Assembly (NCBI GenBank): GCA_002746415.1
Contig: NVXD01000001.1
Span: 124,001-188,000 of the forward strand
Length of the DNA: 64,000 nucleotides
From: Flavobacteriaceae bacterium
Lineage (GTDB): Bacteria > Bacteroidota > Bacteroidia > Flavobacteriales > Flavobacteriaceae
Reading direction: 5' to 3'
Below the pieces are notes generated by a model. That model ran no database searches, was not told the DNA's origin, and saw nothing but the letters and a program-made list of their open reading frames with translations. Both the position numbers and the translations under genes were made by a program. Every line of letters begins with the position of its first letter. Within the stretch, counting starts at the first letter, position 1. Below, piece by piece: positions 63,119 through 64,000 of the stretch.

Positions 63119-64000
63119 TTACCCTCTAATACTTGCCAGTTTAGCGTTATTTTTAATTGCATTTTGTTTAAGGTCTTGCAATACATTAACAGCTTCTTCT
63201 ACATATACATCTTTAGCCAAATTCTGGTGCCAACGATTTCTCTTCTCCCTTAAGACAGAATCTTTGGTAAACAAGCCTTGTTCATATTTTAAAGATTCAA
63301 AAGACAAATGTGAATCATATTGAGAAAGTGACTTAAAGTAATTTGCTTTTTCTTTAAACTTTTCTTCTTCGGACTTATAATCATCATAATTTAAAGACAC
63401 TATAATATTATCCTGTTGTTCTTTTAACCATCTAGCATTTTCTTCTATTAATTTAATTTGAGCATTACCAGCCATACGTTTAGCACTATTTTCTATAGTC
63501 AGTTCATAATCTATATATCCGTCCCATATTTTATACTCTGCAGGAGTAATTTTATCCCATGCCAATGGGTTATCTTGGTTTCTCTCCCCTAATTCTATAT
63601 AACTGTATTTATCTGGCACCACCACATCACTTTTAACTCCTTCTAATTGAGTGGAACCTCCATTGATTCTATAAAATTTTTGGGTTGTAAGTTTAATAGC
63701 TCCCAAATCACCATGCTCATTGCTTCTCACTATATTGTCCAAAGGAATTACATTTTGAACTGTTCCTTTGCCAAATGTTTGTTTGCTACCAATTACCACG
63801 GCTCTTTTATAATCTTGCATAGCTGCAGCCAAAATTTCTGACGCAGAAGCCGAAAGTTCATTCACTAAGATTACTAGAGGACCATCCCATTGTACACGTT
63901 CATCTTTATCATCATAAACATCCTTTCCTTTTCCGGATGATTTTACCTGAACGATTGGTCCGTCTTTGATAAATAATCCAGCCATTTCCACTACTGTTTT
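63119..64000 (-). CDS. prc: Tail-specific (carboxy-terminal processing) protease, S41 family, C-terminal part
   Basis: The frame is open from the right edge to a stop at 63119 (293 codons), so the N-terminal signal and PDZ region lie outside the window. The S41 catalytic region is present: the nucleophile segment NELSASASEILAAAMQDY and, 20-25 residues on, the lysine in KQTFGKGTVQN. The C-terminal DUF3340-like extension (KITPAEYKIWDGYIDYEL onward) is the mark of the large Prc/Tsp type rather than the short CtpA type. Prc trims or degrades periplasmic proteins with nonpolar C-termini and, in E. coli, regulates peptidoglycan hydrolase levels. That fits its place near the mre operon, although it is transcribed in the opposite direction. 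Confidence 0.92.
   Translation of the reverse strand, partial: KTVVEMAGLFIKDGPIVQVKSSGKGKDVYDDKDERVQWDGPLVILVNELSASASEILAAAMQDYKRAVVIGSKQTFGKGTVQNVIPLDNIVRSNEHGDLGAIKLTTQKFYRINGGSTQLEGVKSDVVVPDKYSYIELGERNQDNPLAWDKITPAEYKIWDGYIDYELTIENSAKRMAGNAQIKLIEENARWLKEQQDNIIVSLNYDDYKSEEEKFKEKANYFKSLSQYDSHLSFESLKYEQGLFTKDSVLREKRNRWHQNLAKDVYVEEAVNVLQDLKQNAIKNNAKLASIRG

Overview
This is an AT-rich chromosomal segment from a member of the Bacteroidota, most likely the family Flavobacteriaceae. The evidence is a complete gldK-gldL-gldM-gldN set (core of the type IX secretion / gliding motor), Bacteroidota-type promoters (TTTG about 20 nt before TAnnTTTG), an HYC_CC_PP-type protein, a CPXCG zinc protein, and the run purH / mreB-mreC-mreD-mrdA-rodA. 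The genus cannot be fixed from the sequence alone. I saw no tRNA or rRNA gene, no CRISPR array, no transposase and no prophage. No stretch over 300 bases lacks a gene.

Layout. (1) 1-15848, minus strand: a large efflux locus. It reads TolC-like porin, membrane fusion protein, one LolD/MacB-type ATPase, then at least five paralogous ~800-residue FtsX/MacB permeases, with two secreted DUF2807 (GIN-domain) proteins between the distal ones. The array runs off the left edge. (2) 16049-18756, plus strand: a divergent NtrC-type response regulator and histidine kinase, probably the local control system; a sigma-54-like element lies just before the TolC gene. (3) 18882-20986: an aldo/keto reductase, a small zinc-ribbon protein and an unknown membrane protein. 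(4) 21054-26840: an RND tripartite efflux operon (MFP, RND pump, TolC). (5) 26993-31499: a secreted leucine-rich-repeat protein, an ABC-F ATPase, a DUF983 protein and an FAD oxidoreductase. (6) 31685-36412: gldKLMN, preceded by a ureohydrolase-fold protein with degraded metal ligands and by topA. (7) 40397-46449: an LVIVD-repeat lipoprotein; then miaB, a receiver-less sigma-54 activator, lptE, a TPR-like protein and secG. (8) 46600-48532: groES-groEL. (9) 48612-54430, minus strand: a cysteine-rich, probably metal-related envelope locus (HYC_CC_PP protein, TonB receptor, HMA protein, a decayed HMA-MauE fusion, a beta-barrel protein and a DUF3179 lipoprotein). (10) 54538-62200: a GAF protein, purH and the rod-shape/peptidoglycan operon mreBCD-mrdA-rodA. 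(11) 62197-64000, minus strand: a membrane-anchored non-specific nuclease and the 3' part of a tail-specific protease gene.

How the parts fit: most of the window serves the cell envelope. It covers two efflux machines, protein secretion and gliding (T9SS), LPS transport (LptE), Sec export (SecG), metal uptake or handling at the outer membrane, and cell-wall elongation. The most unusual items are the one-ATPase/many-permease array with its secreted partners and possible sigma-54 control, the eroded HMA-MauE gene, the ureohydrolase pseudoenzyme next to the T9SS genes, and a perfect 13-bp hairpin between gldM and gldN.
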